DNA from: Allomuricauda sp. F6463D
GTDB taxonomy: Bacteria > Bacteroidota > Bacteroidia > Flavobacteriales > Flavobacteriaceae
Direction of reading: 5' to 3'
NCBI RefSeq assembly: GCF_023015965.1
Contig: NZ_JALKAN010000001.1
Span: forward strand, 1,572,160 to 1,636,159
Length of the DNA: 64,000 bases
Positions within the stretch are counted from its first letter, which is position 1, and every line of letters begins with the position of its first letter. The position numbers were made by a program, and so were the translations under genes. Of the stretch, positions 44,587-53,493 are shown one piece after another. A model generated the notes under the pieces. The model did no database searches and was not told where the DNA came from. It worked only from the letters and a program-made list of their open reading frames with translations.

Positions 44587-45144
44587 TTACACAATTTGAT
44601 CTATGGGTTTTCTGTTCCATTTCTGCAGGTTCTTAAATACTGTCATTGACATTCCTGTTACATTTTTGAATTGTCTTGCCAAATGACTACTGTTATTATA
44701 GTTCAGGCTATATGCTATTTCTGAAAAATTCAACTGCCTCAATTGTATCAGTTCTTTTACTTTTTCAATCTTTAAATTGATTTCATATTTTTCTATGGTT
44801 ATACCTTCGGTTTTACTGAACAGTTTGCTTAAAGCCGAATAGGATTTATTAAACCTTTTGGTCAGAAAAGAAGATAGGTTTGTATTGTCTTGATTTTCGA
44901 TTTTTTTTATGAGTGCAATCTTTATTTCCTCTATCAAAATTTCTGTTTCATCCTTTATAATTTCAAAACCATGTTTGTTCAGCACCTTTTCCAATTCTAA
45001 TGTTTGAATGCCTGTCTTTTCGTTTAGAATAATTTGCCCAAGCTCAACCGATTTTATGTCGCAACCCAATCCTTCCAACTCGCGTAATACGGTTGATTTA
45101 CACCTGTCGCATACCATATTCTTTATGTTGAGGGTTTGTTTCAT
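44587..45144 (-). CDS. AraC-family regulator with N-terminal HMA-like metal domain
   Basis: A 185-residue protein. The N-terminal 65 residues have an HMA-like fold with MVCDRCKSTV (CxxC), and the C-terminal 100 residues are an AraC/XylS helix-turn-helix (KVKELIQLRQLNFSEIAYSLNYNNSSHLARQFKNVTGMSMTVF). This makes it a one-component regulator that can bind copper directly through its HMA part. It is the obvious local candidate for controlling the copper genes, perhaps through the TGCACAnnnTGTGCA sites, though that link is inference. Only the second AraC HTH is well conserved. Confidence 0.88.
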   Translation of the reverse strand: MKQTLNIKNMVCDRCKSTVLRELEGLGCDIKSVELGQIILNEKTGIQTLELEKVLNKHGFEIIKDETEILIEEIKIALIKKIENQDNTNLSSFLTKRFNKSYSALSKLFSKTEGITIEKYEINLKIEKVKELIQLRQLNFSEIAYSLNYNNSSHLARQFKNVTGMSMTVFKNLQKWNRKPIDQIV

Positions 45145-45214
45145 ACTTCTTTTAATAGTGCCTGAAACGGGAAGGGCTATTAACCAACCAGTATTTCCTT
45201 CCCATATCAGGGCT

Positions 45215-45670
45215 TTATTTTAATTTTTCTTTCAGGTTATTTATATAGTCAATAATTAAAGTCTTTTCAGGTTTAGACAGTTCAGCATCCTTGTGAATTA
45301 AGGTGTAAGATGCTAGTGGCATTTCATCATCTTTAATCTGACTAATTATTGATTTTAGTTTGCTGTTTTTTCTTCGGTTGGTATATGTGTCCCATTCATT
45401 AAAATTCAATTCTTCCTTTCCGTCCTTTATATGGTTTTCTAGAAACCAAGCAACAGGTTGTACTTTGTTATACCAAGGGTATCGTGTGTTATTACTATGA
45501 CAATCATAGCAGGACTCTTGTAATAATGTGCTTATATTCTCTGAAGTGTTGTTTACCAACAAGAAGTCAGTTTTTGGCACGGTATCACTTTGATTGAAGT
45601 CTGTGGGCACAATTTGTATGCCCACAAATCCAACCAATAAAATCAACACTATGATTTTTGCGATTTTCAT
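45215..45670 (-). CDS. Haem-binding domain protein (c-type CxxCH)
   Basis: A 151-residue exported protein with N-terminal membrane/signal segment (IAKIIVLILLVGFVGIQIV) and a single CYDCH haem-attachment motif (ESCYDCHSNNTRYPWYNKVQPVAWFL) followed by ELNFNEW and DDEMPLASYTLIHKDAELS. It matches the small haem-binding domain family that Bacteroidetes place in copper or respiratory clusters. Likely periplasmic electron transfer or metal handling. Its start codon is immediately after the preceding gene's stop. Confidence 0.88.
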   Translation of the reverse strand: MKIAKIIVLILLVGFVGIQIVPTDFNQSDTVPKTDFLLVNNTSENISTLLQESCYDCHSNNTRYPWYNKVQPVAWFLENHIKDGKEELNFNEWDTYTNRRKNSKLKSIISQIKDDEMPLASYTLIHKDAELSKPEKTLIIDYINNLKEKLK

Positions 45671-46261
45671 TTAGTTAATTTCTCGCTGTACCTTTCCGCA
45701 TTTCAACATCTGGCTTCCATAATACGGATTGCGTACTTCTTCCTTTGTACTCAACCAAGCTGTACCACCATCATACATCGGACAAAATTGCTCGTACAGT
45801 TTCACTTGCGTTCCGGTGATAACTACCATATCGGTTACATCCTTGCTCAAAACTTTAAAGTGCTCGCGTTGGTGTTTAATATCGCTTTCGCTTATGTGTT
45901 CTGCGTGCTCTATGGCATCTTCCACAATATCCTCTAATTCAGATTTTTCTTTACTTGAAAAGCTAGATGCATCAAATGATTTTAAAGATTGAGCCAATGC
46001 ATTGCCCAATTCTTTTGCCTTTGCATTATCGTCATTTACTAAAGCATTCTTAAGAGCCATATAATCTGTCAAGACTTTTTGTGCACCTGAATTTTGTGTA
46101 TCAGAATCCATCATATTGTTGGATGTGTTCATTTTATCATGATTCATCTCTGAATGCGAAGAATCATCGTGGGTGTTTTCTTTTTTAGTGTCTTTACAAG
46201 ACATTGCTGATAGGCTTAAAAATGCCATTATCATAATTGTTGTTAATCTTACTTTTTTCAT
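45671..46261 (-). CDS. DUF3347 lipoprotein
   Basis: A 196-residue lipoprotein with signal MKKVRLTTIMIMAFLSLSAMSC, a Met/His/Asn-rich linker (HSEMNHDKMNTSNNMMDSD), and a DUF3347 domain (DYMALKNALVNDD to YEQFCPMYDGGTAWLS and MLKCGKV). The domain is a paralogue of the C-terminus of the CusB-like adaptor at 36522-38294, including the FCPM and the final Cys-Gly. The conserved Cys/Met and Met-rich linker point to Cu(I) binding in the periplasm. Confidence 0.88.
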   Translation of the reverse strand: MKKVRLTTIMIMAFLSLSAMSCKDTKKENTHDDSSHSEMNHDKMNTSNNMMDSDTQNSGAQKVLTDYMALKNALVNDDNAKAKELGNALAQSLKSFDASSFSSKEKSELEDIVEDAIEHAEHISESDIKHQREHFKVLSKDVTDMVVITGTQVKLYEQFCPMYDGGTAWLSTKEEVRNPYYGSQMLKCGKVQREIN

Positions 46262-46289
46262 TGTTATTAATTTTAAATTATACTTGTTT

Positions 46290-47507
46290 TTAGTTACTTA
46301 AATAGTTGATGATTGTTGTCTGTATATAGAAGGTTTTCACCGACTCTATTTGGCTCATTTGAAATTTTAATTGCAGTTCCTGAATGTCCAGAACGTCATT
46401 AAAATCGATTGTTCCTGTTTCATAGTTTTTAATTAAAATTTCCTCTGCATCATTGGCTTGTTCCAAATTTTTTGATTGGGTCTCGTAGCTTATTCTTGAA
46501 GAGATTCTATCTTTCACAGCTTTATCCAAAGCAGTTTCCAATTTGTTCAATCGCTGTTGTTTCTCAGCCATTATTTCCTGCTGTTGAAACTCGTTCTGTT
46601 TAGTTTGAGATTTATATTTTTTGTTGAAAATTGGAATCGATATTGAAACCATTGGCATTACAATATCCTTTCCGTTATCACTAAACTCCATGTTGGGCCG
46701 TTTGTCTACATTGACATAATCCAATCCGAAACCAATCATAGGGAGGCTTTCCTTTTGATTCAATAGCTCTGATTGCTCAACAGATTGGTAGAGTTTATCA
46801 TATTTTATCAATTCTGGATGAAGGGATAATTTTTCAATATCAATTAAGGTAGTCTCGGGAGGAATTGTTAATTCGTCAACTACATTTACAACAACATCTT
46901 TGTCGCGATTTAAAAGCTTGTTAAGCATTGTTTGTTCAGCCAAATATTGTTGAACCAATACTTCTTTTAGCTGTTCCAATTCGTTTTGACGCATTTGCAA
47001 TCGCAATACATCGACTGCTGAAGCCTTACCGACTTCTACAGAGGTTAACGCCATAGTTTCATAAGTTTCAAGCAATTCAATGTTTTGAACCAGAACTTTT
47101 TGTTTGGCTTTATTGGCGTACAAATTGTAGTAGGATTGCGATACAGATGCGATTAATTTTCTTTTGGCAATAACAATGTCCTCGTATTTGGCATCAGCCA
47201 ACGAGCTTACATAGTTTTCCCTGGCAGTTATTGAACCAAACCAGGGCATCATTTGTTTAGCCGATACTTTAAAGCGTTGAGCCCCTGTTCTCGTTTCGGG
47301 TTCACTGACAAAATAACCAACTCCAAATTCAGTATTTGGAATCGTGTTTACTTCGTTCACTTTTTCGGAGACAATGTTATATTGCAATTCAAACTTTTGA
47401 ATTTCAGGACTGTTTTTCAGAGCTTCATCAACTAGAGTTCCCAATTGTTGTGCATTTGAAAAACCAAATGTCAAAAGCCCAATCCCTATTAAAATTATTT
47501 TCTTCAT
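46290..47507 (-). CDS. TolC-family outer-membrane factor
   Basis: A 405-residue TolC-type protein with signal peptide (KKIILIGIGLLTFGFSNAQ) and two duplicated helical repeats typical of TolC/CusC (TEFGVGYFVSEPETRTGAQRF; ENYVSSLADAKYED; the second half LPMIGFGLDYVNVDKRPNMEF). It forms the outer-membrane channel for the CusA-like pump, whose gene it overlaps by 4 bp (pump stop, TolC start). Confidence 0.92.
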   Translation of the reverse strand: MKKIILIGIGLLTFGFSNAQQLGTLVDEALKNSPEIQKFELQYNIVSEKVNEVNTIPNTEFGVGYFVSEPETRTGAQRFKVSAKQMMPWFGSITARENYVSSLADAKYEDIVIAKRKLIASVSQSYYNLYANKAKQKVLVQNIELLETYETMALTSVEVGKASAVDVLRLQMRQNELEQLKEVLVQQYLAEQTMLNKLLNRDKDVVVNVVDELTIPPETTLIDIEKLSLHPELIKYDKLYQSVEQSELLNQKESLPMIGFGLDYVNVDKRPNMEFSDNGKDIVMPMVSISIPIFNKKYKSQTKQNEFQQQEIMAEKQQRLNKLETALDKAVKDRISSRISYETQSKNLEQANDAEEILIKNYETGTIDFNDVLDIQELQLKFQMSQIESVKTFYIQTTIINYLSN

Positions 47508-50500
47508 TTCGCTACTTTTTTAAGTTGAGCCTCGTGTTTCCAACTGTATAAAACAGGAACAACGAACAAGGTGATTAAGGCGATAACCATTCCGCCAAAA
47601 CTTGGTATTGCCATAGGAATCATTATATCACTTCCACGTCCTGTAGATGTTAAAACTGGTAGTAATGCTAAAATGGTGGTCGCCGTGGTCATCAAACAAG
47701 GACGAATACGTTTTTCTCCGGCTTCCACAACGGATGCTCTTATTTCCTGTTTAGTTTCCGGTGTATTTCTATCAAATGTTTGGGTTAGATAAGTTGCCAT
47801 TACTACACCATCATCGGTAGCAATACCAAACAAGGCAATGAAACCGACCCAAACGGCAACACTCAGATTAATGGTATGCATTTGAAATAGGTCTCTTAAG
47901 TTTTCTCCAAAAAAGCTAAAGTTTAAGAACCAATCCTGACCATATAACCAAATCATTACAAAACCACCTGCAAATGCTACGGCAATACCTGTAAATACCA
48001 TTAATGATGTGGCTACCGAACGGAATTGGAAATACAAAATCAAGAAGATGATTAACAGCGCCAATGGTACTACCACAGATAAGGTGGCCTCTGCTCGTAA
48101 TTGGTTTTCATACGTTCCAGTAAATTGATAGTTAATACCTTTAGGTACTACCAATTCCCCTGAATCAATTTTCTTTTGAATCAGAGCTTGGGCATTTTCT
48201 ACCACATCTACTTCTGCAAATCCATCTAATTTGTCAAACAGTACATAACCCACTAAAAAAGTATCCTCACTTTTAATAACCTGTGGGCCTTGTTCATAAC
48301 GTATGTTTGCTAATTCACTTAATGGAACTGGGCTTCCTTTTTCAACTGGAACATAAATCTGCTTTAAATCATCTGGTTTGTCCCGAAGCTCTCTTGGATA
48401 GCGTACACGAACACCATAGCGTTCACGACCTTCAACGGTTTGAGTTAATACCATTCCGCCAACTGCTACTTTTAGCACGTTTTGAACGTCATCAATTGAT
48501 ACACCGTAACGTGCCAGTTTTTCTCTGTCTATGTCAATTAACAGATAGGGTTTTCCAACTATCCTATCTGCAAAAACAGCTTCTGTTTTTACACCTTCAG
48601 CTTGCTTTAAAACAGTTTCCAACTGAATTCCAAAGGCTTCGATTTGCTTTAAATCTTGTCCTTTTACTTTAATTCCCATTGGAGCACGCATTCCTGTTTG
48701 AAGCATTACCAATCGAGTTTCTATAGGTTGTAATTTAGGTGCTGAAGTAACTCCGGGTAGCTTGGTTACTCTTACGATTTCCTTCCAAATATCATCAGGC
48801 GATTCTATTTCTGGTCGCCAGTTTCTAAAAAATTCACCGTCATCGTCAGGAATTAAATTGCTTGAAGATTCATCAGCAGTAATGAAAACTTTTTTACCAG
48901 CTTTTCGAGCTTTCTCGACTTCTTCTGGACCTACGGCCACATTTGGATTTTCAACCAGATTGCCATCTGTTCTAATAAAAAATCCTTCATCATTGACTTT
49001 GTAACGCTGGCGCTTACCCATTTCATTCAATATGTATTCCGGTTTATACTGAATGACATTTTCATACATTGATAAAGGTGCGGGGTCTAGTGCGGATTCT
49101 GTTCTACCTGACTTACCAACTACGGTTTCGATTTCTGGAATACTGGCAACGGCCATATCCAATTGCTGCATGATACGTTTGTTTTCTTCGACTCCAGCAT
49201 GGGGCATAGAGGTTGGCATCAGTAAGAACGAACCTTCATTTAATGATGGCATAAATTCCTTACCTGTATTTTTCATAATGAAAAAACCAGCAATGACAAT
49301 AAGTGTTGGTATTGATAGAAATAATAATTTATTGGCTAGTGCCCACTTTAAGATACGTGTGTATTGTTTTCTGAATAAGGTAAATGCACCCAATAGTCCG
49401 AAGCAAATCAATCCGACAAAAATTAAGTTCCAAAGGATGCTTCTATCAACACCTAGTGGTCGCCAATATTCTGCTAACAGAAATACTATAGCAAATGCAG
49501 AAATCCCGATGTTTAATAGATTGGAACGTTGTTCCGTGATTCTGTCCTGTGATTTTAAAAAAGCAGTAACGCCAAACGCAATAAGTATTAATCCCAGCCA
49601 AGAACCAAAAATTATGGCTACGATTCCAAGGACAACTAACAGACCATTGATTATATAACCTGATGGTTTCTTTAGGCTTTTCTTTCTAAATAAGAATGCT
49701 GCAAAAGGTGGAATTAAGAACAGTGCCACGATAATTGACGCTGTTAGTGCAAATGTTTTAGTAAATGCCAGAGGTCTGAATAATTTACCTTCAGCTCCAA
49801 TCATTGTAAAGACAGGAATGAAACTTATAATTGTTGTCATTACTGCGGTAACGATTGCACCAGAAACTTCCGCAGTGGCATTATATACGACTGAATTTAT
49901 GGGCAGTTTTTCACCATTTTCATCTAAGTGCCTTATTATGTTTTCGGAAAGAATGACACCCACATCTACCATTGTACCTATAGCAATGGCTATACCGGAT
50001 AAAGCCACAATATTGGCATCTACTCCAAAGAGTTTCATAGCAATAAATACCATTAAAACTGCGACAGGTAAGAGTCCGGATATAAGTACAGAGGCTCGAA
50101 GATTAAATACCATAATAATGATAACCAAAATGGTAATTAGTATTTCTAAAGTCAGTGCTTCATTAAGTGTACCTAGTGTTTCCTGTATGAGTTCAGTTCT
50201 ATCATAAAAAGGCACAATAGTTACTTGCGAAGTCCTTCCGTCACTCAATACTTTTGAAGGTAACCCCGGACTTAACTCATTTATTTTTTCTTTTACGTTA
50301 TTGATGACTTCCATCGGGTTTGCGCCATACCGAGCTACAACAACTGCGCCTACTACTTCCGCGCCTTCTTTGTCTAACATTCCCCTGCGAGTTGCTGGAC
50401 CCAAAGACACTTTACCTATGTCTTTGATTTTGATTGCCGTATAATCTTGGGATGCAACGACTGCGTTTTCTATGTCACCAATAGACTTAATATAACCCAA

Positions 50501-51253
50501 GCCACGAACAAGGTATTCAGCTTTGTTTATTTCTAATGTTTGGGCTCCAATATCCTTATTACTTTCCTTTACCGCTTTTACAACGTGATGTAATCCGATA
50601 TTATATTGGCGCATTAACTCTGGATTAACGTCCACTTGGTATTCCTGAACATAACCACCTATAGATGCTACTTCTGATACTCCACTTGCGGACGACAAAG
50701 CATATTTTACGTAGTAGTCTTGAATGCTTCGTAATTCGTGTAAATCCCATCCGCCAGTAACCTTCCCATTTTCGTCCCGACCTTCAAGCGTGTACCAAAA
50801 TATTTGACCCAAGCCAGTAGCATCAGGCCCCAAAGCTGGGTTAACACCTTCTGGCAATAATCCACTTGGTAATGAGTTTAGTTTTTCGAGAATACGGCTT
50901 CTACTCCAATAGAATTCTATATCTTCTTCAAAAATGATATAGATACTGGAAAAGCCGAACATAGAGGAACTACGTATGGTTTTTACTCCTGGAATACCTA
51001 AGAGTGATGTTGTTAATGGGTAAGTGATTTGGTCCTCTATGTCTTGTGGAGAACGACCATCCCATTTAGTAAAAACTATTTGCTGATTTTCGCCAATATC
51101 CGGAATGGCATCCACAGCTACAGGATTAGCTGGCAAAAAACCAATATCCCAATTAAAAGGTGCATTTACAGTTCCCCAACCTATAAAAAGGACAAGTATT
51201 AATACCGCAACAAGTTTGTTCTCTATAAGAAATTTTATGCTTTTGTTTAGCAT
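47504..51253 (-). CDS. cusA: CusA-type copper/silver RND efflux pump
   Basis: A 1249-residue RND permease, the driver of a tripartite Cu/Ag exporter. N-terminal MLNKSIKFLIENKLVAVLILVLFIGWG is the first membrane helix; the transmembrane motif IAIAIGTMVDVGVILSENIIRHL carries the relay Asp, and PLSMYENVIQYKP with the large periplasmic loops follows. It is about 200 residues longer than typical CusA; the extra length lies in the middle (FGSWLGLILIAFGVTAFLKSQDRITEQ; KSLKKPSGYIINGLLVVLGIVAIIFG), where additional membrane segments are inserted. Pairs with the TolC gene and with the CusB-like adaptor at 36522. Confidence 0.92.
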   Translation of the reverse strand: MLNKSIKFLIENKLVAVLILVLFIGWGTVNAPFNWDIGFLPANPVAVDAIPDIGENQQIVFTKWDGRSPQDIEDQITYPLTTSLLGIPGVKTIRSSSMFGFSSIYIIFEEDIEFYWSRSRILEKLNSLPSGLLPEGVNPALGPDATGLGQIFWYTLEGRDENGKVTGGWDLHELRSIQDYYVKYALSSASGVSEVASIGGYVQEYQVDVNPELMRQYNIGLHHVVKAVKESNKDIGAQTLEINKAEYLVRGLGYIKSIGDIENAVVASQDYTAIKIKDIGKVSLGPATRRGMLDKEGAEVVGAVVVARYGANPMEVINNVKEKINELSPGLPSKVLSDGRTSQVTIVPFYDRTELIQETLGTLNEALTLEILITILVIIIMVFNLRASVLISGLLPVAVLMVFIAMKLFGVDANIVALSGIAIAIGTMVDVGVILSENIIRHLDENGEKLPINSVVYNATAEVSGAIVTAVMTTIISFIPVFTMIGAEGKLFRPLAFTKTFALTASIIVALFLIPPFAAFLFRKKSLKKPSGYIINGLLVVLGIVAIIFGSWLGLILIAFGVTAFLKSQDRITEQRSNLLNIGISAFAIVFLLAEYWRPLGVDRSILWNLIFVGLICFGLLGAFTLFRKQYTRILKWALANKLLFLSIPTLIVIAGFFIMKNTGKEFMPSLNEGSFLLMPTSMPHAGVEENKRIMQQLDMAVASIPEIETVVGKSGRTESALDPAPLSMYENVIQYKPEYILNEMGKRQRYKVNDEGFFIRTDGNLVENPNVAVGPEEVEKARKAGKKVFITADESSSNLIPDDDGEFFRNWRPEIESPDDIWKEIVRVTKLPGVTSAPKLQPIETRLVMLQTGMRAPMGIKVKGQDLKQIEAFGIQLETVLKQAEGVKTEAVFADRIVGKPYLLIDIDREKLARYGVSIDDVQNVLKVAVGGMVLTQTVEGRERYGVRVRYPRELRDKPDDLKQIYVPVEKGSPVPLSELANIRYEQGPQVIKSEDTFLVGYVLFDKLDGFAEVDVVENAQALIQKKIDSGELVVPKGINYQFTGTYENQLRAEATLSVVVPLALLIIFLILYFQFRSVATSLMVFTGIAVAFAGGFVMIWLYGQDWFLNFSFFGENLRDLFQMHTINLSVAVWVGFIALFGIATDDGVVMATYLTQTFDRNTPETKQEIRASVVEAGEKRIRPCLMTTATTILALLPVLTSTGRGSDIMIPMAIPSFGGMVIALITLFVVPVLYSWKHEAQLKKVAK

Positions 51254-51372
51254 ATAGAATGATAATTAGACAGTTATACAAAAGTTGGTTTTGACGTTAT
51301 TCCGAAAAACGAACACAACAAAACGTGCCCAAAACGGAAATACAGCAGGGCGAAAAGTTTACTGTCTAAAAA

Positions 51373-51792
51373 TCAAATTAAATACGTCTCGTAGAGTATT
51401 TGGATGTCCCGTTCGACGAAAGGGGGCGAGTAGTCTTTGAAAGGAACGATGTTTTCGTCAAGTCCCTCAAAAAGATTGATATAAGTGTAAAAGAATGAAG
51501 CAACAAATGTCTGTTGCTCAAATGTAAGTTTGTTGAAAGAGGTCTTAAGGTCTTCCTTTCCTTCCTTGACTATCTTTTGGTCGGTGCAACAATCTTTTTC
51601 GGTCATTTCAGGATTTTCACAACTTTTTATTAGTTGTTCTTTTTCCATACCACAACTTTCCGCTTTGGTAAATACCGAAAAATCTACTAAAGAATCCCCA
51701 CAATAATGCATATCAATTGTAAAAGACATTGTAGTAAACAACACTACAAAAGCCATTAAAACTGATAATATTTTATGGAAAATCTGCTTCAT
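51373..51792 (-). CDS. HYC_CC_PP family small Cys-rich exported protein
   Basis: A 139-residue protein with signal peptide (ILSVLMAFVVLFTTMSFTI) and the motifs giving the family its name: DMHYCGD (HYC), KDCCTDQ (CC) and DYSPPFVERD (PP). These proteins sit at the head of copper-efflux operons in Bacteroidetes and are presumed periplasmic copper binders. The -7 element ends 8 bp before its ATG, and a TGCACAnnnTGTGCA operator lies just upstream. It is the first gene of the CusA/TolC set. Confidence 0.9.
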   Translation of the reverse strand: MKQIFHKILSVLMAFVVLFTTMSFTIDMHYCGDSLVDFSVFTKAESCGMEKEQLIKSCENPEMTEKDCCTDQKIVKEGKEDLKTSFNKLTFEQQTFVASFFYTYINLFEGLDENIVPFKDYSPPFVERDIQILYETYLI

Positions 51793-51800
51793 TTCTAATG

Positions 51801-51835
51801 CAAAGATACAAAATTAATAATGCACAGGTTGTGCA
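51801..51835 (-). promoter_or_regulatory. Promoter with TGCACAggtTGTGCA operator before the HYC_CC_PP gene
   Basis: Perfect inverted repeat TGCACA-n3-TGTGCA at 51821-51835 and -7 element TATCTTTG at 51801-51808 (minus strand), separated by 12 bp of AT-rich DNA, just as at 36472-36506. Confidence 0.8.
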
Positions 51836-52206
51836 ATATAACTAACTGTATCTCAGATATTACAAATTTGCTTCTTTATAAACCTTTTCAAAATCCTTCC
51901 TTAGCTCTTTATTCGAATACAGATATTGGCAAACCAATACTATGCATGAATTAGAACTTTATAAGAGAATTTTTTTAATTTTGTATTCCAATTAAGTTTT
52001 ATGTCTATTACATCTGTAATATCTTATTCTGAGATTGTAAAATAGATAGTCAACTTCTTTGACTATCACCATCCTTTACTTCAGGTAATCCCCTGAAGCA
52101 TTTCCGCTTACTTACATTTTACAAATAGACACATCAATTGTGAACGCTTTAGTATTCAATAATCATGAATACCGTAAGTGCTTACAATATTTAAAATACA
52201 CAGAAC
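51836..52206. other. Intergenic region with two hairpins upstream of rsgA-like gene
   Basis: No gene is seen. Two perfect stems occur in tandem: GATAGTCAA/TTGACTATC (52045-52053 with 52059-52067) and CTTCAGG/CCTGAAG (52079-52085 with 52092-52098). Neither ends in a T-run, so they look more like leader structures or operators than terminators. GTAAGTGCTTAC, a perfect palindrome, lies just upstream of the rsgA-like start. Confidence 0.45.
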
Positions 52207-53274
52207 ATGAAATTAGAACATTTCGGATATAACGACAGAATAGAAAAAATGAGAATCCAACATAATCTAGAAGGCTTTGAAATCGGAAGGGTTATTTCAG
52301 AGCATAAGGAAAGATATATTATTAAAACAGAAAAAGGGGAGTTCGATGCAGAAATCACAGGAAATTTAAGATATACCGCAAATACCCGTGAAGATTTTCC
52401 TGCTGTGGGAGATTGGGTCGCAGTTTCCGAGTATGATGATGGTAAAGTCCTTATCCATTCCATTTTCCATCGAAAGACCATCATTGAAAGACAAGCAGTT
52501 GGCAAACAAGGGGAAAAACAAATCATAGCGACCAATATTGACTTTGCTTTTATCGTTCAGGCTGTTGATAGGGATTTTAATATCAATCGAATAGAAAGAT
52601 ATCTGACAATCTGCAATACATCCAATGTACAACCGATTATCGTTCTCAATAAAATTGACTTGATAGACGATTCCGTTTTAAGTGATTTGATGTCCCAAGT
52701 TCAAGAAAGGCTGAAGGAAGTACCGGTAATTGCCATAAGCAATGCGTCCAAAAAGGGGATTGAAAGACTAAAAGAGTATATACTAAAAGGTAAAACTTAC
52801 TGTTTATTGGGCTCATCGGGAGTAGGAAAATCAAGTCTTCTAAACAACCTTTTAGGCAAACAACTGATGAAAACAAATACCATTAGTTCAAGTACGAACA
52901 AAGGGCGGCATGTTACAAGTCACCGGGAACTGATAGTTCTTGAGAACGGTGGAATCATTATAGACAATCCTGGAATACGGGAAGTGGGCATTGCAGATTC
53001 AGCCGAAGGACTGGAAAAGACCTTTGACAAAATAGTTGGGCTATCTAAAAACTGTAAATTCAACGATTGCACCCATACCATGGAAATTGGTTGTGCTGTT
53101 ATGGCAGCTGTTGAAAGTGGAGAAGTGGATGAAATGTCCTATGAAAACTATCTGAAAATGAAACGGGAAAAAGAACATTTTGAATCGACTGTTGCTGAAA
53201 AACGCAAAAAGGACAAAAATTTCGGAAAAATGGTCAAGCAATTTAAAAATTTAAGAAAATCAAATAAATACTAA
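52207..53274 (+). CDS. rsgA: RsgA-like circularly permuted GTPase
   Basis: A 355-residue protein with the RsgA layout: N-terminal OB-fold (VISEHKERYIIKTEKGEFDAEITGNLRY, then FPAVGDWVAV), a circularly permuted GTPase (G4 NKIDLID before G1 GSSGVGKSSLLNNL, then SSTNKGRHVT and G3 IIDNPGIRE), and a C-terminal zinc knuckle (NCKFNDCTHTMEIGC). RsgA assists maturation of the 30S ribosomal subunit. This copy lies inside the mobile region, on the plus strand between two minus-strand blocks, so it is probably an accessory paralogue of the chromosomal gene rather than the housekeeping one. Confidence 0.9.
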   Translation: MKLEHFGYNDRIEKMRIQHNLEGFEIGRVISEHKERYIIKTEKGEFDAEITGNLRYTANTREDFPAVGDWVAVSEYDDGKVLIHSIFHRKTIIERQAVGKQGEKQIIATNIDFAFIVQAVDRDFNINRIERYLTICNTSNVQPIIVLNKIDLIDDSVLSDLMSQVQERLKEVPVIAISNASKKGIERLKEYILKGKTYCLLGSSGVGKSSLLNNLLGKQLMKTNTISSSTNKGRHVTSHRELIVLENGGIIIDNPGIREVGIADSAEGLEKTFDKIVGLSKNCKFNDCTHTMEIGCAVMAAVESGEVDEMSYENYLKMKREKEHFESTVAEKRKKDKNFGKMVKQFKNLRKSNKY

Positions 53275-53280
53275 GCTTTA

Positions 53281-53357
53281 ATAGGTAAGGCTTAATCTGG
53301 CAATATTGATACGTTAGTTTAACCCTAAATAGATGTGTCGGATCAAGTCTTACCTAT
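53281..53357. repeat. Imperfect 19-bp inverted repeat after rsgA
   Basis: ATAGGTAAGGCTTAATCTG (53281-53299) and the complement of 53339-53357 match at 16 of 19 positions, enclosing 39 bp. It starts 7 bp after the rsgA stop. It could be a terminator-like stem, but its length and wide loop are more like the ends of a miniature element. Confidence 0.5.
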
Positions 53358-53493
53358 ACAAATAAAGCCTTCTGATTCAATCATTTAATAAAAATAAACA
53401 CCTCGGAGGAAGTCAAAGAGGCATTCGTTGAAAACCAATTTTGATTTCAAGGCAAGCCTTGGAGCATTTAAATCTCGATTATCGAGCAAATTA

